DNA of 64,000 bases, from NCBI RefSeq assembly GCF_020523965.1, contig NZ_JAJAPX010000001.1:124001-188000 (forward strand), given 5' to 3'. The position numbers were made by a program, and so were the translations under genes. The notes under the pieces were generated by a model. The model saw only the letters and a list, made by a program, of their open reading frames with translations, did no database searches and was not told the origin of the DNA. Every line of letters starts with the position of its first letter. Position 1 is the stretch's first letter. Shown piece by piece: positions 37,001-44,434 of this stretch. Origin of the DNA: Neotamlana sargassicola (GTDB lineage: Bacteria; Bacteroidota; Bacteroidia; Flavobacteriales; Flavobacteriaceae).

Positions 37001-37257
37001 ATTCGAGATACTTAGGTTTACAATCTAGAGGTTTTGTTCGCTTACAAAATATAAACTTAAAATATAGTTTTAATCAAGACCTTTTAAATAGATTAAATTT
37101 AGGAATAGCATCGTTAGATTTATATGCAAATGCAGACAATCCACTAATATTCACAAACTGGTTTGGTGGTGGCGACCCAGAACTAGGCGTATCTGCGCAA
37201 AGTGGCACTTTACCTGTAATGACAGCATATACTGTAGGTTTAAACGTTAGCTTCTAA
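34060..37257 (+). CDS. SusC-like TonB-linked outer-membrane receptor
   Basis: 1065 residues, the outer-membrane pore of a SusCD uptake pair. A long N-terminal segment with a signal peptide (cleavage near ATAYG, about 40) is followed by a CarboxypepD-like domain (about 58-135: ISGIITDSNNIPLPGAS). The junction SLDEVIVVGYGTAKRKDITG leads to a plug with RGATPGINI and VLDGI, and a 22-strand barrel ends LNVSF. It lies between the permease and SusD. In the rhamnose locus it would import rhamnose-containing oligosaccharides, although no glycoside hydrolase is encoded here. Confidence 0.95.
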   Translation: MKENLFQKMRISNYFAKNSCFKLLSLILVINTCFSTATAYGNEVYGANRDLYSVQNLIISGIITDSNNIPLPGASISEKGTTNGAYSDFDGNFSIEVTSENPTLIISYVGYVTKEISVNNQSNINIILEEDAQSLDEVIVVGYGTAKRKDITGSVERVTLEDSPVALSSNTSILQSVRGATPGINIGTQNQAGQTPSIIIRGQNSINGNNDPLIVLDGIVFLGSVNDINPNDIASIDILKDASAAVVYGSRAGNGVILINTKKGKTSKPVIKLSSNTGVNVWQNKPNLLSRDAYLEKYATQVGAASVDDIVWEEEYRNVLQDEGVDTDWIDLVSRTGTIQKHNVSVSGRSDNFNYFFSGGYEEQQGVILGDDFNRISLRSRLQADVTDWLEVGIDGSYTNSDFSGVTANLGQAMFIAPIGYPYRYDGQPFNTASNTSTDLERYPTANNVENPLWGTDGTRDLFDKRNYFRLAANATVKIPWIEGLKYTVNYSISSQYRSLDSFYYEGYYIGLPTEGEPYFNRYSQEAIQANLSQANGSNSRYKDYNYVIDNIINYNKSFNQHNIDLTLVATRDYRKADVSTLSGNNFASLGNTSLGVNGLTFAETINNSYDITERSNVGYLGRIAYGFDNKYNITASVRRDGASVFGEDNRFGTFWSVGGAWTVTKENFLKPNKILSYLKINASYGTNGNQGLDPYETLSGVITGQPGDIEYAFGDNPSESEFGIEQTSLGNTELGWESTTALNFGIHSSWLDSRINLNADVYFSKTRDQIFNRNIPSTSGFTSILASLGQIDNQGVEISLETTNFKTDKFSWTSNLAYWKNSNKIAELYGDDIDGDGVEDDDISNSLFIGESLGAIYGYEYIGVVQESDTQYIADTGAEPGDAMYRDLDGVPGITADGDRKILGFTAPNFRMSFANTINYKNLSLYFLFTGTFGGNGYYLGSNPRHNSLQNRFDYNDIDNGAWWTPENQSTTNLRADFNDSRYLGLQSRGFVRLQNINLKYSFNQDLLNRLNLGIASLDLYANADNPLIFTNWFGGGDPELGVSAQSGTLPVMTAYTVGLNVSF

Positions 37258-37272
37258 TTTAAAAAAAACAAT

Positions 37273-38958
37273 ATGAAAAAATATTTAAAATATAAAATAG
37301 TAATTATAGCGGCTATTCTTTTAAATCTTAGCTGCGACGATGAAGAGTTTTTAACTCAAGATCCTGAAACTTTTTTAACTGTAGATAATGTTTTTACATC
37401 TGGAGTTCAAGTCGAGCAACTAATACTTACAATGTATCAGCAAGACAGGGCTCTTCATGGGTATATCGATAACAACCAAGGTCGAGTAATGTATGGTCAA
37501 GGCACCGATGTTTTTACCGTTCCAACATTTAGAGAAAACACAAATTTTAGTGATTATAACTCTACAATTACCCCAAATGCAGGTAGATTATATAATATTT
37601 ATACCGATTTATATCAAATGATTGGTAGAGCTAACTTAGCCATTTCTTTAGCAGAACGAGAGGATATTCCTTTTGAATCCGAAGACATAAGAAGTTATGT
37701 ACTTGCACAAGCCAAATTTTTTAGAGCCAAAGCTCATGGGCAAGCAGCCGAACTTTTTGGTAGAGTTGCCATTGTAGATGAACCAACAACAACCGTTAGG
37801 TTTGACTACGAACAATCTGAGAGATATGAAATATACCAATTTGCAATAGACGATTTAGAATCTATACTTGATGATTTACCAGAAACTACTAACGAACCTG
37901 GTAGAGTTGTAAAAGGTGCAGCTCAACATTTTTTAAGCGAATTTTATTTAGGACTTGGTATTGAAACCAACAGCGATACTGCCTACGATCAAGCGATTAA
38001 TTATGCGTCTGATGTAATTGATGGTGGCATTTACTCTTTAATGACAGAGCGATTTGGCTCTAGAGCTACCGAAGCAGGAAAAAACGTATGGTGGGATTTA
38101 TTCCGTTTAAACAACCAAAACTATGCCGATGGGAATACCGAAAGCATTTGGGCGTATCAATTCGATTATCAAGCATATTTAGCAGGTGATGAAAACGCAA
38201 GACTAGCATTACCCTATTATTTAAGCCCAGTATGGCGAGCTATTCCTGGAGTTATTGGTGAAGATGAATATACTGGCGGTCGTGGTGTAGCTTTTTTAAG
38301 ACCAACAGAACTAACAGAAACCATAATATGGGAACCTAGCATTTCTGATGGCGATATGAGAGGAGACGAAAGCAATATTAGACGCACCGTGTACTATAAC
38401 GACCCTAGTTACGAAAATGGGTCCTTAGTAGGACAAGAAGTACCGCAAGACGAACTAGATGCAGCTAATATTGGGTTAGCAGATGGAGCGTATTTCCCAA
38501 TATACGAAAAGTTTACGACCGATCAATTTGAAGGATTAGAAGACGGAGAAAGACGTCAAAATATTTGGAGAGACGATTACGTTATTAGACTTCCAGAAAC
38601 TATTTTATTAAGAGCTGAAGCTAAATTAAGAAAAGGCGATAATCAAGGCGCTGCAGACGACATTAATATTATTAGAGAAAGAGCACAATGTAATATTTTG
38701 GCAACAGCTGCTATGGTTGATTTAGATTTTATTTTAGACGAAAGAGCAAGAGAGCTATTTGGAGAAGAAAGTCGCTGGAATACCCTATTACGCATGGGAG
38801 GCAGCATTGCTTCCGATAGAATTAGAACTTATGCAAGATACGACTATCAAGTAAATAGTTTAACCTTCGATTTTAATACATTTCCAATTCCACAAACGGT
38901 TATCGACAGAAATAAAGATGTTGTTTGGGAACAAAACCCAGGTTGGGAAAACAGATAA
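37273..38958 (+). CDS. SusD/RagB-like surface glycan-binding lipoprotein
   Basis: 561 residues. A lipoprotein signal with Cys21 (NLSCDDEE) is followed by FLTQDPETFLT, the usual SusD start. TPR-like helices follow, and the C-terminal region has RLPETILLRAEAKLRKG, AADDINIIRERA and LDERARELFGEESRW, typical of RagB/SusD. It forms the lid over SusC and binds the incoming ligand at the cell surface. It starts 15 bp after susC and ends the operon at a strong terminator. Confidence 0.95.
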   Translation: MKKYLKYKIVIIAAILLNLSCDDEEFLTQDPETFLTVDNVFTSGVQVEQLILTMYQQDRALHGYIDNNQGRVMYGQGTDVFTVPTFRENTNFSDYNSTITPNAGRLYNIYTDLYQMIGRANLAISLAEREDIPFESEDIRSYVLAQAKFFRAKAHGQAAELFGRVAIVDEPTTTVRFDYEQSERYEIYQFAIDDLESILDDLPETTNEPGRVVKGAAQHFLSEFYLGLGIETNSDTAYDQAINYASDVIDGGIYSLMTERFGSRATEAGKNVWWDLFRLNNQNYADGNTESIWAYQFDYQAYLAGDENARLALPYYLSPVWRAIPGVIGEDEYTGGRGVAFLRPTELTETIIWEPSISDGDMRGDESNIRRTVYYNDPSYENGSLVGQEVPQDELDAANIGLADGAYFPIYEKFTTDQFEGLEDGERRQNIWRDDYVIRLPETILLRAEAKLRKGDNQGAADDINIIRERAQCNILATAAMVDLDFILDERARELFGEESRWNTLLRMGGSIASDRIRTYARYDYQVNSLTFDFNTFPIPQTVIDRNKDVVWEQNPGWENR

Positions 38959-38983
38959 TTAACAACCTTAATCTTAAAAAAAT

Positions 38984-39014
38984 AAAAAGCCAAAATATTA
39001 CATTTTGGCTTTTT
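38984..39014 (+). terminator. Rho-independent terminator of the rhamnose/SusCD operon
   Basis: A 13-bp stem (38984-38996 with 39002-39014, GCCAAAAT/ATTTTGGC) with a 5-nt loop and a T run, 26 bp past the susD stop. Confidence 0.88.
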
Positions 39015-39201
39015 ATTTATAAGTTTAAAAATATCTTTAAAACTTGTGTAAATTAATTTTAAGCACAATTAATATGTTATTGTAAAATTGGCTTAGGCAG
39101 AAACGAAACAATAACATAACTTACCAAGAAGTACCCAAAACTTTCCAAAGAATCGCAAATAGGTTTTCTTTTTTAAGTATAATTTTTTAAAATCGATCGT
39201 G

Positions 39202-39906
39202 TTAAAGCAAATTAATTTCTTCGTTTGTTTTTAAATTGAAGCGTTTTTTAAACAAATACACACCCAAATATAAAAATGGCGTATCGCAAGCCGCAACTAT
39301 AACCTTGAATAAAAAGCCACTTACCAGTAAACCTTTAAAGTTAGCCCATTCAATAATACCAAACGAGCACAATAAAAATACAATGGTAAAAGTATCGACA
39401 AACTGAGAGGTCCAGGTTGAAAAATTATTACGTAGCCACAGTTTTTTACCTTGAGTAACGCGTTTCCAGAAGTGATAAATTTGAATATCGACAAACTGCG
39501 CAAACAAATAGGTAAGCATACTTGCAAAAACGGCAATGGCCGAATTACCAAACACATTCTTAAACGTAGTATCATCTATAGCAGACCACGATGTAGCGGG
39601 TACTGCGCTAGAAATATAAATGATTAATAGCGAAAATATCGAAGCAAATATACCCGCGATAACCACATCGTTAGCGCGTTTTTTACCGTAAATTTCGCTT
39701 ATTAAGTCGGTAATTAAAAAGGTAATTGGGTAAGGTAAAATGCCAACAGAAATCTCAAAAAGCTTGCTGCCAAAAATTTCAATATCAAACGGATACCAAT
39801 AAAAAAACTTTTGAAAAATAAGATTAGAAACCACCAAAGACGTTATAAATAAAGCACCTAAAAGGATATAAATGCGCTGAGCGGCAAGTTTGTTTTTGTC
39901 TGTCAT
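39202..39906 (-). CDS. yhhQ: Queuosine precursor transporter (VUT/YhhQ family)
   Basis: 234 residues, about six membrane helices. Characteristic segments are FPITFLITDLISEIYGKKRANDVV, AVFASMLTYLFAQFVDIQIYHFWKR and NFSTWTSQFVDTFTIV. YhhQ proteins take up preQ0/preQ1 for queuosine tRNA modification. The upstream gap to susD (39015-39201) holds no other recognisable feature. It diverges from the folK-kinase fusion with 72 bp between starts. Confidence 0.92.
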   Translation of the reverse strand: MTDKNKLAAQRIYILLGALFITSLVVSNLIFQKFFYWYPFDIEIFGSKLFEISVGILPYPITFLITDLISEIYGKKRANDVVIAGIFASIFSLLIIYISSAVPATSWSAIDDTTFKNVFGNSAIAVFASMLTYLFAQFVDIQIYHFWKRVTQGKKLWLRNNFSTWTSQFVDTFTIVFLLCSFGIIEWANFKGLLVSGFLFKVIVAACDTPFLYLGVYLFKKRFNLKTNEEINLL

Positions 39907-39978
39907 TTATAATTGTGAATAATTAACTCAGGTAAATATAAAAGAATAAAATTTGATTTAGTTATTTTGCCATCTCTT

Positions 39979-41109
39979 ATGGATAACTTCACAACATATT
40001 ATATAGCACTTGGCAGTAATAAAGGCGATAAATTTAAAAATTTACAAGCGGCTGTTAAGGCTATTTATCATAAAATTGGGAATGTAAAATTGATCTCTAA
40101 GATTTATAAATCGGAAGCTTTAGGGTTTAAAAGTGATGATTTTTTTAATTGTTGCCTTATTTTAGAAAGCCAATTAAAACCAGCTAAGGTGCTACGTACG
40201 TTATTAGCCATAGAAACAGACTTGGGCAGAACACGCACTAAAACAAATGTTTATGAAGCAAGAACCATTGATTTAGATATAGTTTTTGCCGAAGACCAAA
40301 TTGTCGATACAAAATTACTAAAGTTGCCTCACCCCGAAATGCACAAACGCAAGTTTGTTTTGCAACCTTTAGCAGATATTGCGCCTAAAATAAATCATCC
40401 AATACTTAATGCCGCAGTCGAAGATTTATTAAGCACCTGCCAAGACAATTCGGTATTGGAGCCTTTAAACGTGTGGATAAAAAACCCAAGTAAAGCGTAT
40501 AATTTAGCCAAATTTAATTACATAGCTATTGAAGGAAATATTGGTGCAGGAAAAACGAGTTTAGCAACAAAAATTGCACACGATTTTAATGCTAAATTAA
40601 TTTTAGAACGTTTTGCCGATAATCCTTTTTTACCAAAATTTTATAAAGATGCTTCACGTTATGCTTTTCCGCTTGAAATGTCGTTTCTGGCAGACCGTTA
40701 TCAGCAAATTAGCGACGATTTAGAGCAGCTCGATTTATTTAAAAATTTCGTGGTTAGCGACTACGATGTATTTAAATCTTTAATTTTTTCAAAAATCACC
40801 TTACAAGAAGATGAGTTTAAGCTTTATCGAAAATTATTTTACCTAATGTACAAGGATATCGCTAAACCAGAACTTTATGTGTATTTATACCAAAACACAG
40901 AGCGTTTACAACAAAATATAAAAAAACGCGGCAGAAAATACGAACAAGACATAGCCGACGAATATCTTGAAAAAATAAACACGGGCTATCTGGAATTTTT
41001 AAAAACTCAAACAGACTTTAACGTAAAAATAATTGATGTTTCCGATAAAGATTTTGTTAAAAATAGAGCCGATTATATTTGGGTTTTAGAGCAGGTTTGT
41101 GGCGAGTAA
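39979..41109 (+). CDS. folK: FolK-deoxynucleoside kinase fusion
   Basis: 376 residues from the ATG at 39979. Residues 1 to about 165 are 6-hydroxymethyl-dihydropterin pyrophosphokinase (YIALGSNKGDKFKNLQAAV, EARTIDLDIVFAED, LPHPEMHKRKFVLQPL), which acts in folate synthesis. Residues from about 179 are a deoxynucleoside kinase: P-loop GNIGAGKTS at 186-194, then LERFADNPFLPKFY, MSFLADRYQQ and KRGRKYEQ. It phosphorylates salvage deoxynucleosides. The fusion is known in Bacteroidetes. Its last 37 bp overlap the convergent membrane protein gene. Confidence 0.94.
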   Translation: MDNFTTYYIALGSNKGDKFKNLQAAVKAIYHKIGNVKLISKIYKSEALGFKSDDFFNCCLILESQLKPAKVLRTLLAIETDLGRTRTKTNVYEARTIDLDIVFAEDQIVDTKLLKLPHPEMHKRKFVLQPLADIAPKINHPILNAAVEDLLSTCQDNSVLEPLNVWIKNPSKAYNLAKFNYIAIEGNIGAGKTSLATKIAHDFNAKLILERFADNPFLPKFYKDASRYAFPLEMSFLADRYQQISDDLEQLDLFKNFVVSDYDVFKSLIFSKITLQEDEFKLYRKLFYLMYKDIAKPELYVYLYQNTERLQQNIKKRGRKYEQDIADEYLEKINTGYLEFLKTQTDFNVKIIDVSDKDFVKNRADYIWVLEQVCGE

Positions 41110-42209
41110 CTATTTTTAATTTTCTGCCTATCCTTTGGATTTAAATATTGCATAGCTATTCTGTTTTCTGGGTTTTTATCTACACAATAAAGTGTAAATA
41201 GAAAAATCCATTCCAAAGGTTTCATTAAAATATAAACGATATTAGAAATGTTGGAATTATTAAATAGATAATAATGTTTATGAATTTTAGCGCCCACTTT
41301 ATTATAATTCTTTCTAAGAAAATAATGTGCTTTGGGTAATTTTTTATGAAGTATTTCTTCAAAAGCGTTCGAAATTAAAAGTTGCCTGTTGCAAATTATT
41401 TTTTCGTTATTTCTTTCTCCTAATCTTATAGGTTTTACTATTTTTTTATTCCCTAATGCGCCCACCGAACATAAAAAATGTCCACCACAGTTTACATTAT
41501 CACATAAATAATCAAGTTGAGAAAAACCATGTTTGTAGGTATCTGTAAAAGCCCGTATTAAAGTGTCTGGTTTTTGTCCGAATAAAAACAACAAAAGCGA
41601 GAAAACTATTAATAAAGGAACTAGTAAAACTATTAATACGGGATATTTTATTAATGGTTTTAAATGCAAAACTTTGAAACAAATTCTGTCCAATAATTTA
41701 ATCGGAGCAACTTTGTTTTTGTAATTGTGTTCAATTAACAATAAGTGATTTTTATGAAGTTGAAGTATTAAAAGTAAAATTAATGGGGAGTTGCCAATTA
41801 AAATCATTAATCCGCCAAGTTCAACAGGTTTAATGTGAAACATCATTATGCCATTTATTACTAACCCAAGAATTAATAATGTGTTTAATAATAATTCTGG
41901 AATGGGAGCAAAAATGGCAACTCTAAAACTAGAAAAGGCATAAGCCATTATACAAATTATTATAAGTGTATAAATGCCAAATTTGTTTTCTGGCGCAAAT
42001 GCAGGACTATCAGTACAGCAACTGTTTTCTAATCCCCAATCGAAAAACATAAAAAACAAAAACGGAAAACCAGCAAAAATAAACAGTGCAACAGGTTGCC
42101 AAATACGCTTTTTGGTTAGTGTTTTACCTTTAACCAAATACGCTGTAAAATTTACTATTACAAATAAAAAAGGGATAGCTAATATTATAGGTAAAACTAA
42201 AAAGCCCAT
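41073..42209 (-). CDS. Uncharacterised multi-pass membrane protein (DUF6688-like)
   Basis: 378 residues with about six hydrophobic segments in the first 225 residues, then a cytoplasmic or periplasmic tail. The tail holds CDNVNCGGHFLCSVGALGNKK and a RNNEKIICNRQLLISNAFEEIL segment; the four Cys/His-type residues hint at a metal site. I associate this pattern with DUF6688, but this is from memory and not certain. Function unknown. The 3' end overlaps the folK-kinase gene by 37 bp tail to tail. Confidence 0.7.
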   Translation of the reverse strand: MGFLVLPIILAIPFLFVIVNFTAYLVKGKTLTKKRIWQPVALFIFAGFPFLFFMFFDWGLENSCCTDSPAFAPENKFGIYTLIIICIMAYAFSSFRVAIFAPIPELLLNTLLILGLVINGIMMFHIKPVELGGLMILIGNSPLILLLILQLHKNHLLLIEHNYKNKVAPIKLLDRICFKVLHLKPLIKYPVLIVLLVPLLIVFSLLLFLFGQKPDTLIRAFTDTYKHGFSQLDYLCDNVNCGGHFLCSVGALGNKKIVKPIRLGERNNEKIICNRQLLISNAFEEILHKKLPKAHYFLRKNYNKVGAKIHKHYYLFNNSNISNIVYILMKPLEWIFLFTLYCVDKNPENRIAMQYLNPKDRQKIKNSYSPQTCSKTQI

Positions 42210-42265
42210 TATGATATTGGTTTCGAGCTAAGTTATTATTATTCGGGGGTTAAATCAAGTTTTAA

Positions 42266-42919
42266 TTATATTTTAAAAAGCGTTGTTACTATTTGCCCTT
42301 TATTATTTTTTAAAACATGCGAATTAAGTATGGTTTTACTCGTAATGTTTAAGCCAAAAGGCGATTTTAAAATATCAACACCACTCTGCTTTTTAGTTCT
42401 ATTTCCTTGGCCCGAAATAATATCGATGTTTGCAGTAAAATCACCCTTTGGAATATGCTCGGTTAATAAAATGTATTTGTAATGTTTTAGCTTTTTTACA
42501 ATGCGTTCTATTTCTGTATTCGATAAATGCTGAAGCACTTGTCTTAACACGATACAATCAGCTTTAGGAAGCTCGTCTTTGGTAATATCGAGACAATTAA
42601 ACGTTAAGTTTTCGGCCTGAAATTTGACTTGGTTTCGTGTTATTAATGGCTCAACAATATCGATTGCGATATAATTTTTTGTGTGCTTGTAAAAATGTTT
42701 CCCAATATTAAAATCGCCACAACCTAAATCGCAAACAGTGATAGGTTTGCTAAAAGATTTAAAAAAATGAGTAACAACTTCTATATACGGATTTATAATT
42801 TCGGGATCGTGAGAACCTTCACCCGAATAAAAATCATGGTCATTTCCTCCCCATAGGTGCAAGTCGTAAATTTGAGTCATGGCATCTTTTGTTGGCCATG
42901 GTTTTTTGGGTTTACTCAT
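42266..42919 (-). CDS. Class I SAM-dependent methyltransferase
   Basis: 217 residues from the ATG at 42919; its start overlaps the preceding stop as ATGAGTAA. The SAM-binding motif I is VCDLGCGDFNIGKHF near residue 62, followed by an acidic AIDIVEP and DCIVLRQVLQHLS (motif IV/post-II region). The N-terminal WGGNDHDFYSGEGSHDP segment is shared by a family of small methyltransferases of unknown substrate. Last gene of a four-gene minus-strand run. Confidence 0.8.
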   Translation of the reverse strand: MSKPKKPWPTKDAMTQIYDLHLWGGNDHDFYSGEGSHDPEIINPYIEVVTHFFKSFSKPITVCDLGCGDFNIGKHFYKHTKNYIAIDIVEPLITRNQVKFQAENLTFNCLDITKDELPKADCIVLRQVLQHLSNTEIERIVKKLKHYKYILLTEHIPKGDFTANIDIISGQGNRTKKQSGVDILKSPFGLNITSKTILNSHVLKNNKGQIVTTLFKI

Positions 42920-43682
42920 AGTATTCAATTTCACGATAAATAGCCTTTGTTAACTGTCTTTTTTCATAATGTTTCATGATAATCCAATTGTTTTTATCAT
43001 CAAACTCATATTTAAAATTTACTGTTTTTAAATGCTTATTGTTTTTATTGAAAATTTTATCCTTCGTTCTGAGTCCTTTTCGGTTTCTAACATGGACAAT
43101 TCTATCGTATTTGTATGTGCTGTCCGATTTTGTCCAGTCCGATTCAATCATTTGTCCTTTTTTGTTGTAAGTAAAAGTGGTTATTAAATTACGACGCAGG
43201 TTTTCGGTGTATAAATCCATTACAGAATACAAAAAAACACATGTTATGAGTTCGTTTTGTAGGTTGTAATTGTAAGACTCGTTATAATTAGTTAGATTAT
43301 TGTTGCGGGTGTAAGAAGTCGTTTTTTTATAAATTTCACCATTTTGGTAAGTGTATAGTGTTCGGTATTTTAACGAATCTTCTAGAATTATTGTTTCTGT
43401 ATAATCAATTTTGTTATTCGTATTATAAAAATAGGTGGTTCTGGTTGATATATAGGGTTCGTTTTTGTAAAATGTTTTACGTTTGTTCTGGGTTATTTTA
43501 CCTTGTTTGTTGTAGTAGTATTCGTTTATTTCGGAAGTTGAGATATGTTTTTTTCCGTCGGAATATCGTGTGGAATAAGTTTCAGTTTCAGTAACTTTCT
43601 TGAAATTTTTGTTTTGTTCATCCTCTTGCCCAAAAGATGCTAAGCATAGCAATAACAATAAAAATGCGGTTATTTTTTTCAT
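42912..43682 (-). CDS. Exported protein with tyrosine-rich YD-like repeats, unknown function
   Basis: 256 residues. A signal peptide (1-18, ending ASFGQ) is followed by short strands rich in Tyr, Asn and Lys with a periodic pattern such as NEYYYNKQGKI, TTYFYNTNNKI and TFTYNKKGQM. These look like degenerate YD or antigen-like repeats common in flavobacterial secreted proteins. The start overlaps the RNA methyltransferase stop by 4 bp (ATGA), so translation is coupled. No enzyme motif is seen. Confidence 0.7.
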   Translation of the reverse strand: MKKITAFLLLLLCLASFGQEDEQNKNFKKVTETETYSTRYSDGKKHISTSEINEYYYNKQGKITQNKRKTFYKNEPYISTRTTYFYNTNNKIDYTETIILEDSLKYRTLYTYQNGEIYKKTTSYTRNNNLTNYNESYNYNLQNELITCVFLYSVMDLYTENLRRNLITTFTYNKKGQMIESDWTKSDSTYKYDRIVHVRNRKGLRTKDKIFNKNNKHLKTVNFKYEFDDKNNWIIMKHYEKRQLTKAIYREIEYYE

Positions 43683-44212
43683 TTAATGCTACTCAATTTA
43701 CTAAAAACATCCCAAACTACTACACCACAACTTACCGAAATATTTAAGGAGTGTTTTGTCCCAAATTGCGGAATTTCAATAACATAATCGCTTTCGCTTA
43801 CTACGTTTTGGGCTACACCTTTAACCTCATTACCAAACACTAGTGCATATTTTGTGTTAGGCTCAATTTTAAAATTGTTTAACATAGTAGCCTTTTCAGC
43901 TTGTTCAATAGAACAAATCTTTATGTTTTCTGCCTTAAGTTTGTTAATTACCTCTAAAGTGTTTTCCGCATATTCCCAACCTACAGTGTCTGTGCTTCCT
44001 AAAGCGGTTTTGTGTATGTCTTTATGTGGAGGCGTTGCAGTAATACCGCATAAATAAATTTTTTCAACTAAAAAGGCATCACTTGTTCTAAAAACCGAAC
44101 CAATATTGTTTAAGCTTCTAATATTATCCAGAACAATAATTAAAGGTGTTTTTTCTGTAGCTTTAAAAGCTTCAACACTAAGCCTGTTTAATTCGCTGTT
44201 TTTTAGTTTACG
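43679..44212 (-). CDS. SpoU/TrmH family RNA 2'-O-methyltransferase
   Basis: 177 residues from the ATG at 44212 (MRKLKNSELNRLS); an in-frame ATG at 44233 would add seven residues and places the start right next to a palindrome. SpoU motifs are NIRSLNNIGSVFRTSDAF (motif 1), LVFGNEVKGV (motif 2) and IPQFGTKHSLNISVSCGVVVWDV (motif 3). These enzymes form a knotted dimer and methylate tRNA or rRNA; which RNA cannot be told. First gene of the run. Confidence 0.9.
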   Translation of the reverse strand, partial: RKLKNSELNRLSVEAFKATEKTPLIIVLDNIRSLNNIGSVFRTSDAFLVEKIYLCGITATPPHKDIHKTALGSTDTVGWEYAENTLEVINKLKAENIKICSIEQAEKATMLNNFKIEPNTKYALVFGNEVKGVAQNVVSESDYVIEIPQFGTKHSLNISVSCGVVVWDVFSKLSSIK

Positions 44213-44233
44213 CATTACTGTTTGTTTTTTCAT

Positions 44234-44255
44234 TTCCTTTAAAGTGGAAATCTTA
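44234..44255 (-). repeat. ATTTCC/GGAAAT palindrome upstream of the RNA methyltransferase gene
   Basis: Arms GGAAAT (44248-44253) and ATTTCC (44234-44239). On the minus strand it begins AAGATTTCCACTT, the same 13 bases found before thyA. Confidence 0.5.
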
Positions 44256-44387
44256 TAAAAGTTTTAATGTCATTAGGTTCGTAATAACATTGGTAATTGT
44301 TGAAAATCTATCGCAAATTGTAAATAAAATATCGTTTTTCATTTTAAATAAAAAGTTGAAAATACATTACTTTAGCAATCTTACAAT

Positions 44388-44403
44388 CTCGATAAGTATC
44401 GAG
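44388..44403. repeat. Perfect palindrome in the mutS leader
   Basis: CTCGATA/TATCGAG arms of 7 bp around AG (CTCGATAAGTATCGAG), 31 bp before the mutS start. It could be a protein site or a leader hairpin. Confidence 0.5.
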
Positions 44404-44434
44404 GCAAAAATAACATTTAAAAATCACTTTACAG

